A program made the translations under genes and the position numbers. This document shows positions 51,314 through 63,373 of a stretch of 64,000 nt of DNA, one piece after another. The notes below the pieces were generated by a model. That model saw nothing but the letters and a program-made list of their open reading frames with translations. It did no database searches and had not been told where the DNA came from. The stretch spans positions 124,001 to 188,000 of the forward strand of contig JAPYKE020000578.1 of assembly GCA_028554795.2 (NCBI GenBank), read 5' to 3'. Positions within the stretch are counted from its first letter, which is position 1; every line of letters starts with the position of its first letter. This DNA comes from Sinohyriopsis cumingii. Lineage: Eukaryota > Mollusca > Bivalvia > Unionida > Unionidae.

Positions 51314-51782
51314 AGGAAGCGACACATGTACTGTACTGTAACATGATATTTTGGTCTCTCATGTACCCTGTTTTGTTCAAGGTTAATTTCTCTTCTTGTG
51401 TTAATCCACAAAACCTACATATAGCCAAAGCTGACCATGTTATGATCTTGACAATTATGTCCAGCTATAATCATCAAAGCGAAAATCTCCATAGCTGTGC
51501 GAAGCCAAATATTTTATCACAACATTGCTGAACCAATTCCTGTAAATATATCTTTTTATACTAGATAATGATATAATTATATAATAATAACCATTACTGG
51601 TACATATTATACTGTAGTTTGGCCAATACTTATTTCATTATTGAGAACCAGAAATTGGGAAATACACATCATTAACTATAATAGGATTACTTACCTTGCT
51701 TAATCAATTAAGTATTGGTTCTAGACACATTGAAATAAAAATTTGGCTGCCAGGGAGGTATAAATTGTGCCTAAAATGATGA

Positions 51783-53621
51783 TTACATGTTACATGAGAA
51801 GGGTACTTTTTTACACAAAATCTTCACTGCTGAGAAAACTGGCCTTGTAAAGGAGGTTGCTGCTGGTGATGGTAGGTGGCATATATGTTGACGGACACTG
51901 TATTTCTCTTTCATTAATGAGCATAATAATTTGTAAGTCTAGCACAGAATCTAGTGTTAGAAAGGTATTTATTTAGGACACATTACCTTTAAGCTTTTTA
52001 GGTGCTTCAACTTCAATGGGCTTTTAGCAGGCCTCAACAACCTTACTTGGTACCATTTTATCCTTTAAGAACTGCTTGATGTTAGATGATCCTGAAAATA
52101 GTGTATATGTTGATATTTTTAATAAACCAATACCTTCAAACCTGGTGCTAATATAATAAAAAATGAATGCAATTTATAGGGTATTTGTTTGATACATATG
52201 ATGCTATTTTTAGCACATGATAAACCTTTGATAACTAAAAAAAATCAGTTTAATATAATTTGTGTTATTTCCAACGACATTTCTCCTATGTAAGCAGCAA
52301 CAATAATTGAATGTATGTTTTCCTCCAACATGTGTAGTTTTTGCTATTTTTCATACAATATAATGTTTATATTGTTTTTGTAGAATGTCTCAACACAAAA
52401 ATGAATATCATGTACACTTTCTGTGTATTACACTCACTCCATGGACGAATGAATTTTATTGATTGACTTATCCTCTATGAAAATTAGATGTGATGTGTGA
52501 TGTGATAGGATTTGGATTTTTAATGTAGTTTTTTAAAAAATTCAGTCATATTGCTACAATGTCTGCAATGTGGCCGTTTACAGTAATGTCTAGCAATGGG
52601 GCATTATACCACAGACATGTGACATGATGTTCCACGCAGTCACATCCTGACACCAGGCCGACCAGTCCTAACACTAACCTCCTAATGCTGAGCGCCAAGT
52701 GAGGCAGCTGTTAGCACCATTTTTGTAAGTCTTTGGTACGACTTGGCAGGGGATTGAACCCATGACCTCCCGCATCCAAGGCAGATGCACTAACCACTAG
52801 GCCACTGGTGAAAATTAAAAGTACTATTACTAGTAACATAGTGTACAAAATATGTAAACTGTAAAAACTACAATATAAATATTAAAAATTATTATAACTT
52901 ATTTGTATTTTGACTCTAAAACAGACATTAAGTTTAATACATCCATACTTGTGTGCATGCTTTTTTGTGGGATGAAGATACTCAAATTTATTCAAGGCAG
53001 TTCATTTAGAAATTTGTATAGCTTTTAGATCTTAAACTTTGTGAACCTTTGATAAGATGCGGGCTCATAATAAAGGAAAATAAATATGCCAGGTATGACA
53101 CACTTATAAACTAAACTGTCATGAAATTTGGGTTTTACACACAAATTTTAAAAGATGATGTAACAGACTGACATATATTAGACCACTAAATATATGACAT
53201 TAAATACAATCCTAACATAACCACTTACCCAAATATTTAATCTGTGGTGCTGGTCTTGACTTGCTTGGCCTAGGCAATCATTTTCAATTAAATATAAATT
53301 GTTCTTTTGAAATTAACACTACACTACTTTTCTTTTTCAATCCTGATTTTAGAATGATCTGACCCTCTCTATCATAATATATAAGAGAGAAGGTACGCCG
53401 GAACTTCCAAATACTTCGCTCCACCCATGACCCTCGATTTGCTTCTGTTATTTCCGTCTTTAAAGGCACACGACCATACTATATGGCTTGTTTTACTTCT
53501 GAGATATTTTTTTATCCACCCAGCCATCATTGACTTTTCTGCGTTGTACTGAACTGAAGTTACGGGCTCCGAAACGTGCGATTTTCGCGAAGTTCTTCAT
53601 TGCAGACACTTCCGGGCTCAT
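51783..53621 (-). pseudogene. Candidate split gene, unit 11 copy
   Basis: TTTTGCTATT in intron 2 near 52340, shared with unit 13. Exons and junctions unchanged. Confidence 0.42.
52487..52808 (-). mobile_element. SINE, unit 11 copy
   Basis: Keeps CAGGGG beside the B box, unlike its neighbours units 10 and 12. Confidence 0.84.
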
Positions 53622-55218
53622 GTGAAAACCGGTGACAAGAGCGATAGAGACAATGTCTTCAACTCTATGGTGCATCATTTCTTGAATTAGAGAACAGCGG
53701 TAGATGGAAAAGTAACTTTTTTTTACTTACCATTAACTCGGAATCCTGTTGCATGCAAGAATTAGACATCGAACATATATGCCACTCTATTTTGAAAATA
53801 GGTAAACTATACGGCACACGCGTGAACGCCGAAATATGGTTGGCTCAAAAACTTGGCGAAAATGTAACGTTTACATGTTTGTGTGTTTTGAGATTTCCTG
53901 GTGTACTGCCTGGTTATTAGGCAAAAGTGAGTGATTGACTTAGTTGAGAATTTGAAAGATTGTAAAGGGTGAAGGAGGTGTGTGAGGGTGAGTGCGAGAG
54001 AAAGTTGGGTAGTGGAAACTTAAAGGTAGGAGAAGGAGTGTAAAGAAGAAAGAAAGAAGGGTATTGGGGTATGAATTATGTATGTAGTGGTTTAGGCGAT
54101 AGAGCCCCAGGTACGGTAGGTTAGTCGGTAGAGGACGAGGTACGGTGGGGTGGGAGTGGACGTGAAATGTTGTTTAGGACGCGACCTTTATGGCGGATTA
54201 TCGGGGAACTTGATAAAGCTGGGAGTACACGATAAAGCTTGGTAGATAAGAGGAATGAATAAGAGCATAACACACTGGATGTAGACTGTAGACGTCGAAG
54301 GATGACCTGTATCGCATGGGACATATTCTCGTGAGTTTTTACTGAAATTTTATGTTATATAATCAAAAAGAAAGAAGGAATAGTCTGTTCCGTTGTAAAT
54401 CGATGTTTTGGGATAGAATAGGGACAAAGAAGATCTAGTAAAAATGCAATTTCATTTTTCTACGTGTTTCAATTAAACAATCACACTAAAGCACTAAAAG
54501 TCAAAACATTTAAGAAAGATATCATATTCTTACAAATTAGACTGCAGCAGACAGACTACATAACTGAGATCAGACATGGATCAGAAATAAATGAAGGTAA
54601 AATTTTTGTAAGCTTTAATGCATGTAGCATAACATTTAAGAGGGAATATCATCACTTGGCAAAATGTAAAGGAAGGATGTACTCGGCAAGAATAGTGTCA
54701 CAGTTATTTATTATTGGCAATGACGTTGCCCCATCCCCTTTGCCTCTATGTGTGGGCGCCCATGCCCACATATATTTTCTTCTTTCTGCACTATTTCTTT
54801 TTCTTCTTCAAATTATAACATTAGAAACTGGTACTAAAACTCCACTTAATTTATTGTTTAAACATGTCACTTTACCAATTTAAGGCTGTCAGTGAGATGG
54901 TACATCGACCCACAGCTAATATTTTTGCTTCAAAACACTTTCCAGAAAATCCAGGCCCTAGAGTGATCCTGCTGAGATTGGTGTCGGACTGTAGTGGGGT
55001 GGCTTTTGCATGTATTTCTTTGTTTCGCGCATTTGTGTCAAAATTCATAAACTTGCTTCATCTCTAGAAATGAAAATACTAAATGAAGGGAATAGTATAA
55101 GCAACTGTCCCTGAGACAGCTTAGACTTCTGGTTTTATATTCTGAAGGTAATTGTGTCAGCCAACTAACACACATGGCTCACGCGACTTCCATATTCAAA
55201 AACAAAACGCAATAACTT

Positions 55219-55469
55219 TAGCAGCAGAGAGGGTGAACAGACCTTTTGCTGAAACGTCATTTATGAAAACTGAAGCTTTCTAGGAAAACTATAAAAACAT
55301 AAGGTCACTAACGCCAAAACCAAAACCTCTAACTTTACCGAGAGTTTCTCTAAATGGGTTAGTTTATTTTGTTACTTTATTTTTGTCGTTAGTGTTCTTC
55401 TAAATTTGTATTTGTGCTTTTTGTTTATCCACCGAACGTTTAATTGAGGTCGCACCCTCTCTGCTGCTA
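55219..55469. mobile_element. Foldback element, unit 12 copy
   Basis: Arms perfect; left flank has the standard CGCAATAAC. Confidence 0.6.
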
Positions 55470-55500
55470 TACTTAAATCATTATTATATCAATAATTTAA

Positions 55501-56185
55501 TCTTACACTAGTAGATTAGCTAGAGAAAGATTAGAAGCAATTACAAGATAGCGCCATGTTCATCATGCTCTCAAACAAAAACTACAGGACCGACAAGAAG
55601 CACAAGCTGAGTATGCAGCAGGTACAGAAAAATTATATAAACCTGTTACAAAGGTTACTGAAAGAGTTGCAGAAGCTACTGAAGGTCTTCTTCTAGCGTT
55701 AAAACAAACTGCTGAGCAAACTGGAAAGATATCAAGAACCAAACAAACAAAATAGATTTTAAGAGATCTTCCAGGTGAAATAGCTGCTGCTCAACACCTG
55801 ATTCTCAGCTTAAAGAAGAACTTGAAGGTGAAGAACTTGAAGGTGCTGTTGTAAACGAACCAGAACCGAAGGGAGAAAAAAACAACAGGAATCAGAACTA
55901 AATCAAACGATAAATTTTCCGAGGTGAATATTTCTTACTTAATAAGTATTGAAGAGGTAAGATTACCTGCACTTGCCGTGCATAGTTATGATAATAGAAA
56001 GGTATTTCTGAAACCTCCATACGCAAATAAATAGGGAAGTAGTGAAACCTGGTACAAGTGGATTTATAAAGTATACCATGAAACTGATAATGTCAAAAAT
56101 GATGATCCAAAATATTTTGAATTTATTGTATTTATATAAACATCTTGAAAGCTTACAACGAGTAGATGATATGCCTTATTTATAA
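55501..56185 (+). pseudogene. Decayed coding region, unit 12 copy
   Basis: Has the TATTTAT replacement at 56129-56135 and ATTTCTTACTT. Confidence 0.55.
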
Positions 56186-56654
56186 AGGAAGCGACACATG
56201 TACTGTACTGTAACATGATATTTTGGTCTCTCATGTACCCTGTTTTGTTCAAGGTTAATTTCTCTTCTTGTGTTAATCCACAAAACCTACATATAGCCAA
56301 AGCTGACCATGTTATGATCTTGACAATTATGTCCAGCTATAATCATCAAAGCGAAAATCTCCATAGCTGTGCGAAGCCAAATATTTTATCACAACATTGC
56401 TGAACCAATTCCTGTAAATATATCTTTTTATACTAGATAATGATATAATTATATAATAATAACCATTACTGGTACATATTATACTGTAGTTTGGCCAATA
56501 CTTATTTCATTATTGAGAACCAGAAATTGGGAAATACACATCATTAACTATAATAGGATTACTTACCTTGCTTAATCAATTAAGTATTGGTTCTAGACAC
56601 ATTGAAATAAAAATTTGGCTGCCAGGGAGGTATAAATTGTGCCTAAAATGATGA

Positions 56655-58495
56655 TTACATGTTACATGAGAAGGGTACTTTTTTACACAAAATCTTCACT
56701 GCTGAGAAAACTGGCCTTGTAAAGGAGGTTGCTGCTGGTGATGGTAGGTGGCATATATGTTGACGGACACTGTATTTCTCTTTCATTAATGAGCATAATA
56801 ATTTGTAAGTCTAGCACAGAATCTAGTGTTAGAAAGGTATTTATTTAGGACACATTACCTTTAAGCTTTTTAGGTGCTTCAACTTCAATGGGCTTTTAGC
56901 AGGCCTCAACAACCTTACTTGGTACCATTTTATCCTTTAAGAACTGCTTGATGTTAGATGATCCTGAAAATAGTGTATATGTTGATATTTTTAATAAACC
57001 AATACCTTCAAACCTGGTGCTAATATAATAAAAAATGAATGCAATTTATAGGGTATTTGTTTGATACATATGATGCTATTTTTAGCACATGATATACCTT
57101 TGATAACTAAAAAAAATCAGTTTAATATAATTTGTGTTATTTCCAACGACATTTCTCCTATGTAAGCAGCAACAATAATTGAATGTATGTTTTCCTCCAA
57201 CATGTGTAGTTTTTACTATTTTTCATACAATATAATGTTTATATTGTTTTTGTAGAATGTCTCAACACAAAAATGAATATCATGTACACTTTCTGTGTAT
57301 TACACTCACTCCATGGACGAATGAATTTTATTGATTGACTTATCCTCTATGAAAATTAGATGTGATGTGTGATGTGATAGGATTTGGATTTTTAATGTAG
57401 TTTTTTTAAAAAATTCAGTCATATTGCTACAATGTCTGCAATGTGGCCGTTTACAGTAATGTCTAGCAATGGGGCATTATACCACAGACATGTGACATGA
57501 TGTTCCACGCAGTCACATCCTGACACCAGGCCGACCAGTCCTAACACTAACCTCCTAATGCTGAGCGCCAAGTGAGGCAGCTGTTAGCACCATTTTTGTA
57601 AGTCTTTGGTACGACTTGGCTGGGGATTGAACCCATGACCTCCCGCATCCAAGGCAGATGCACTAACCACTAGGCCACTGGTGAAAATTAAAAGTACTAT
57701 TACTAGTAACATAGTGTACAAAATATGTAAACTGTAAAAACTACAATATAAATATTAAAAATTATTATAACTTATTTGTATTTTGACTCTAAAACAGACA
57801 TTAAGTTTAATACATCCATACTTGTGTGCATGCTTTTTTTGTGGGATGAAGATACTCAAATTTATTCAAGGCAGTTCATTTAGAAATTTGTATAGCTTTT
57901 AGATCTTAAACTTTGTGAACCTTTGATAAGATGCGGGCTCATAATAAAGGAAAATAAATATGCCAGGTATGACACACTTATAAACTAAACTGTCATGAAA
58001 TTTGGGTTTTACACACAAATTTTAAAAGATGATGTAACAGACTGACATATATTAGACCACTAAATATATGACATTAAATACAATCCTAACATAACCACTT
58101 ACCCAAATATTTAATCTGTGGTGCTGGTCTTGACTTGCTTGGCCTAGGCAATCATTTTCAATTAAATATAAATTGTTCTTTTGAAATTAACACTACACTA
58201 CTTTTCTTTTTCAATCCTGATTTTAGAATGATCTGACCCTCTCTATCATAATATATAAGAGAGAAGGTACGCCGGAACTGCCAAATACTTCGCTCCACCC
58301 ATGACCCTCGATTTGCTTCTGTTATTTCCGTCTTTAAAGGCACACGACCATACTATATGGCTTGTTTTACTTCTGAGATATTTTTTTATCCACCCAGCCA
58401 TCATTGACTTTTCTGCGTTGTACTGAACTGAAGTTACGGGCTCCGAAACGTGCGATTTTCGCGAAGTTCTTCATTGCAGACACTTCCGGGCTCAT
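56655..58495 (-). pseudogene. Candidate split gene, unit 12 copy
   Basis: Two single-T insertions lie in intron 2 (one within the SINE, one near 57835). GAACTGCC falls in intron 1. Exons unchanged. Confidence 0.42.
57359..57681 (-). mobile_element. SINE, unit 12 copy
   Basis: 323 bp owing to one extra T in the T run near 57405; CTGGGG beside the B box. Confidence 0.84.
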
Positions 58496-60092
58496 GTGAA
58501 AACCGGTGACAAGAGCGATAGAGACAATGTTTTCAACTCTATGGTGCATCATTTCTTGAATTAGAGAACAGCGGTAGATGGAAAAGTAACTTTTTTTTAC
58601 TTACCATTAACTCGGAATCCTGTTGCATGCAAGAATTAGACATCGAACATATATGCCACTCTATTTTGAAAATAGGTAAACTATACGGCACACGCGTGAA
58701 CGCCGAAATATGGTTGGCTCAAAAACTTGGCGAAAATGTAACGTTTACATGTTTGTGTGTTTTGAGATTTCCTGGTGTACTGCCTGGTTATTAGGCAAAA
58801 GTGAGTGATTGACTTAGTTGAGAATTTGAAAGATTGTAAAGGGTGAAGGAGGTGTGTGAGGGTGAGTGCGAGAGAAAGTTGGGTAGTGGAAACTTAAAGG
58901 TAGGAGAAGGAGTGTAAAGAAGAAAGAAAGAAGGGTATTGGGGTATGAATTATGTATGTAGTGGTTTAGGCGATAGAGCCCCAGGTACGGTAGGTTAGTC
59001 GGTAGAGGACGAGGTACGGTGGGGTGGGAGTGGACGTGAAATGTTGTTTAGGACGCGACCTTTATGGCGGATTATCGGGGAACTTGATAAAGCTGGGAGT
59101 ACACGATAAAGCTTGGTAGATAAGAGGAATGAATAAGAGCATAACACACTGGATGTAGACTGTAGACGTCGAAGGATGACCTGTATCGCATGGGACATAT
59201 TCTCGTGAGTTTTTACTGAAATTTTATGTTATATAATCAAAAAGAAAGAAGGAATAGTCTGTTCCGTTGTAAATCGATGTTTTGGGATAGAATAGGGACA
59301 AAGAAGATCTAGTAAAAATGCAATTTCATTTTTCTACGTGTTTCAATTAAACAATCACACTAAAGCACTAAAAGTCAAAACATTTAAGAAAGATATCATA
59401 TTCTTACAAATTAGACTGCAGCAGACAGACTACATAACTGAGATCAGACATGGATCAGAAATAAATGAAGGTAAAATTTTTGTAAGCTTTAATGCATGTA
59501 GCATAACATTTAAGAGGGAATATCATCACTTGGCAAAATGTAAAGGAAGGATGTACTCGGCAAGAATAGTGTCACAGTTATTTATTATTGGCAATGACGT
59601 TGCCCCATCCCCTTTGCCTCTATGTGTGGGCGCCCATGCCCACATATATTTTCTTCTTTCTGCACTATTTTTTTTTCTTCTTCAAATTATAACATTAGAA
59701 ACTGGTACTAAAACTCCACTTAATTTATTGTTTAAACATGTCACTTTACCAATTTAAGGCTGTCAGTGAGATGGTACATCGACCCACAGCTAATATTTTT
59801 GCTTCAAAACACTTTCCAGAAAATCCAGGCCCTAGAGTGATCCTGCTGAGATTGGTGTCGGACTGTAGTGGGGTGGCTTTTGCATGTATTTCTTTGTTTC
59901 GCGCATTTGTGTCAAAATTCATAAACTTGCTTCATCTCTAGAAATGAAAATACTAAATGAAGGGAATAGTATAAGCAACTGTCCCTGAGACAGCTTAGAC
60001 TTCTGGTTTTATATTCTGAAGGTAATTGTGTCAGCCAACTAACACACATGGCTCACGCGACTTCCATATTCAAAAACAAAACGCAATAACTT

Positions 60093-60343
60093 TAGCAGCA
60101 GAGAGGGTGAACAGACCTTTTGCTGAAACGTCATTTATGAAAACTGAAGCTTTCTAGGAAAACTATAAAAACATAAGGTCACTAACGCCAAAACCAAAAC
60201 CTCTAACTTTACCGAGAGTTTCTCTAAATGGGTTAGTTTATTTTGTTACTTTATTTTTGTCGTTAGTGTTCTTCTAAATTTGTATTTGTGCTTTTTGTTT
60301 ATCCACCGAACGTTTAATTGAGGTCGCACCCTCTCTGCTGCTA
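60093..60343. mobile_element. Foldback element, unit 13 copy
   Basis: Arms perfect; no private change noticed. Confidence 0.6.
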
Positions 60344-60374
60344 TACTTAAATCATTATTATATCAATAATTTAA

Positions 60375-61059
60375 TCTTACACTAGTAGATTAGCTAGAGA
60401 AAGATTAGAAGCAATTACAAGATAGCGCCATGTTCATCATGCTCTCAAACAAAAACTACAGGACCGACAAGAAGCACAAGCTGAGTATGCAGCAGGTACA
60501 GAAAAATTATATAAACCTGTTACAAAGGTTACTGAAAGAGTTGCAGAAGCTACTGAAGGTCTTCTTCTAGCGTTAAAACAAACTGCTGAGCAAACTGGAA
60601 AGATATCAAGAACCAAACAAACAAAATAGATTTTAAGAGATCTTCCAGGTGAAATAGCTGCTGCTCAACACCTGATTCTCAGCTTAAAGAAGAACTTGAA
60701 GGTGAAGAACTTGAAGGTGCTGTTGTAAACGAACCAGAACCGAAGGGAGAAAAAAACAACAGGAATCAGAACTAAATCAAACGATAAATTTTCCGAGGTG
60801 AATATTTCTTACTTAATAAGTATTGAAGAGGTAAGATTACCTGCACTTGCCGTGCATAGTTATGATAATAGAAAGGTATTTCTGAAACCTCCATACGCAA
60901 ATAAATAGGGAAGTAGTGAAACCTGGTACAAGTGGATTTATAAAGTATACCATGAAACTGATAATGTCAAAAATGATGATCCAAAATATTTTGAATTTAT
61001 TGTATTTATATAAACATCTTGAAAGCTTACAACGAGTAGATGATATGCCTTATTTATAA
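60375..61059 (+). pseudogene. Decayed coding region, unit 13 copy
   Basis: Has the TATTTAT replacement at 61003-61009 and ATTTCTTACTT. Confidence 0.55.
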
Positions 61060-61528
61060 AGGAAGCGACACATGTACTGTACTGTAACATGATATTTTGG
61101 TCTCTCATGTACCCTGTTTTGTTCAAGGTTAATTTCTCTTCTTGTGTTAATCCACAAAACCTACATATAGCCAAAGCTGACCATGTTATGATCTTGACAA
61201 TTATGTCCAGCTATAATCATCAAAGCGAAAATCTCCATAGCTGTGCGAAGCCAAATATTTTATCACAACATTGCTGAACCAATTCCTGTAAATATATCTT
61301 TTTATACTAGATAATGATATAATTATATAATAATAACCATTACTGGTACATATTATACTGTAGTTTGGCCAATACTTATTTCATTATTGAGAACCAGAAA
61401 TTGGGAAATACACATCATTAACTATAATAGGATTACTTACCTTGCTTAATCAATTAAGTATTGGTTCTAGACACATTGAAATAAAAATTTGGCTGCCAGG
61501 GAGGTATAAATTGTGCCTAAAATGATGA

Positions 61529-63368
61529 TTACATGTTACATGAGAAGGGTACTTTTTTACACAAAATCTTCACTGCTGAGAAAACTGGCCTTGTGAAGGA
61601 GGTTGCTGCTGGTGATGGTAGGTGGCATATATGTTGACGGACACTGTATTTCTCTTTCATTAATGAGCATAATAATTTGTAAGTCTAGCACAGAATCTAG
61701 TGTTAGAAAGGTATTTATTTAGGACACATTACCTTTAAGCTTTTTAGGTGCTTCAACTTCAATGGGCTTTTAGCAGGCCTCAACAACCTTACTTGGTACC
61801 ATTTTATCCTTTAAGAACTGCTTGATGTTAGATGATCCTGAAAATAGTGTATATGTTGATATTTTTAATAAACCAATACCTTCAAACCTGGTGCTAATAT
61901 AATAAAAAAATGAATGCAATTTATAGGGTATTTGTTTGATACATATGATGCTATTTTTAGCACATGATATACCTTTGATAACTAAAAAAAATCAGTTTAA
62001 TATAATTTGTGTTATTTCCAACGACATTTCTCCTATGTAAGCAGCAACAATAATTGAATGTATGTTTTCCTCCAACATGTGTAGTTTTTGCTATTTTTCA
62101 TACAATATAATGTTTATATTGTTTTTGTAGAATGTCTCAACACAAAAATGAATATCATGTACACTTTCTGTGTATTACACTCACTCCATGGACGAATGAA
62201 TTTTATTGATTGACTTATCCTCTATGAAAATTAGATGTGATGTGTGATGTGATAGGATTTGGATTTTTAATGTAGTTTTTTAAAAAATTCAGTCATATTG
62301 CTACAATGTCTGCAATGTGGCCGTTTACAGTAATGTCTAGCAATGGGGCATTATACCACAGACATGTGACATGATGTTCCACGCAGTCACATCCTGACAC
62401 CAGGCCGACCAGTCCTAACACTAACCTCCTAATGCTGAGCGCCAAGTGAGGCAGCTGTTAGCACCATTTTTGTAAGTCTTTGGTACGACTTGGCTGGGGA
62501 TTGAACCCATGACCTCCCGCATCCAAGGCAGATGCACTAACCACTAGGCCACTGGTGAAAATTAAAAGTACTATTACTAGTAACATAGTGTACAAAATAT
62601 GTAAACTGTAAAAACTACAATATAAATATTAAAAATTATTATAACTTATTTGTATTTTGACTCTAAAACAGACATTAAGTTTAATACATCCATACTTGTG
62701 TGCATGCTTTTTTGTGGGATGAAGATACTCAAATTTATTCAAGGCAGTTCATTTAGAAATTTGTATAGCTTTTAGATCTTAAACTTTGTGAACCTTTGAT
62801 AAGATGCGGGCTCATAATAAAGGAAAATAAATATGCCAGGTATGACACACTTATAAACTAAACTGTCATGAAATTTGGGTTTTACACACAAATTTTAAAA
62901 GATGATGTAACAGACTGACATATATTAGACCACTAAATATATGACATTAAATACAATCCTAACATAACCACTTACCCAAATATTTAATCTGTGGTGCTGG
63001 TCTTGACTTGCTTGGCCTAGGCAATCATTTTCAATTAAATATAAATTGTTCTTTTGAAATTAACACTACACTACTTTTCTTTTTCAATCCTGATTTTAGA
63101 ATGATCTGACCCTCTCTATCATAATATATAAGAGAGAAGGTACGCCGGAACTTCCAAATACTTCGCTCCACCCATGACCCTCGATTTGCTTCTGTTATTT
63201 CCGTCTTTAAAGGCACACGACCATACTATATGGCTTGTTTTACTTCTGAGATATCTTTTTATCCACCCAGCCATCATTGACTTTTCTGCGTTGTACTGAA
63301 CTGAAGTTACGGGCTCCGAAACGTGCGATTTTCGCGAAGTTCTTCATTGCAGACACTTCCGGGCTCAT
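61529..63368 (-). pseudogene. Candidate split gene, unit 13 copy
   Basis: Two exon changes are silent in the proposed frame: CTTGTGAAGG turns TTT to TTC in exon 4, and ATATCTTTTT turns AAA to AAG in exon 1. Two events are too few to argue for selection. Confidence 0.42.
62234..62555 (-). mobile_element. SINE, unit 13 copy
   Basis: CTGGGG beside the B box; duplications intact. Confidence 0.84.
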
Positions 63369-63373
63369 GTGAA

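Larger units (their letters stand above)
48755..53626. repeat. Array unit 11
   Basis: The shortest copy (4,872 bp). It is the first with GATAGAGAC, ATTTCTTACTT and the 9-to-7-bp replacement at 51257-51263. Private changes are GACATTTCC just upstream near 48735 (unit 10/11 join), CGCCATAAC near 50336 and GATAAACCTT near 52220. It keeps GGCAGGGGATT and has TTTTGCTATT near 52340. Confidence 0.96.
53627..58500. repeat. Array unit 12
   Basis: Units 11-14 lineage. It has CAATGTCTTC near 53651 (shared with unit 14), a C inside the poly-T tract near 54797, one extra T at the SINE tail side near 57405, one extra T near 57835, and GAACTGCCAAA near 58276. Confidence 0.96.
58501..63373. repeat. Array unit 13
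   Basis: Units 11-14 lineage. It has TTTTGCTATT near 62088 (shared with unit 11), GGCTGGGGATT near 62493 (shared with units 10 and 12), an extra A near 61910, CTTGTGAAGG near 61591 and ATATCTTTTTATCC near 63252. Confidence 0.96.

Noticed and set aside
51192..51428. 78-codon minus-strand open frame present only in units 11-13
   Set aside because: Created by the 9-to-7-bp replacement, which opens an antisense frame over the dead plus-strand region. The single C-x-x-C pair is not enough for a zinc finger.
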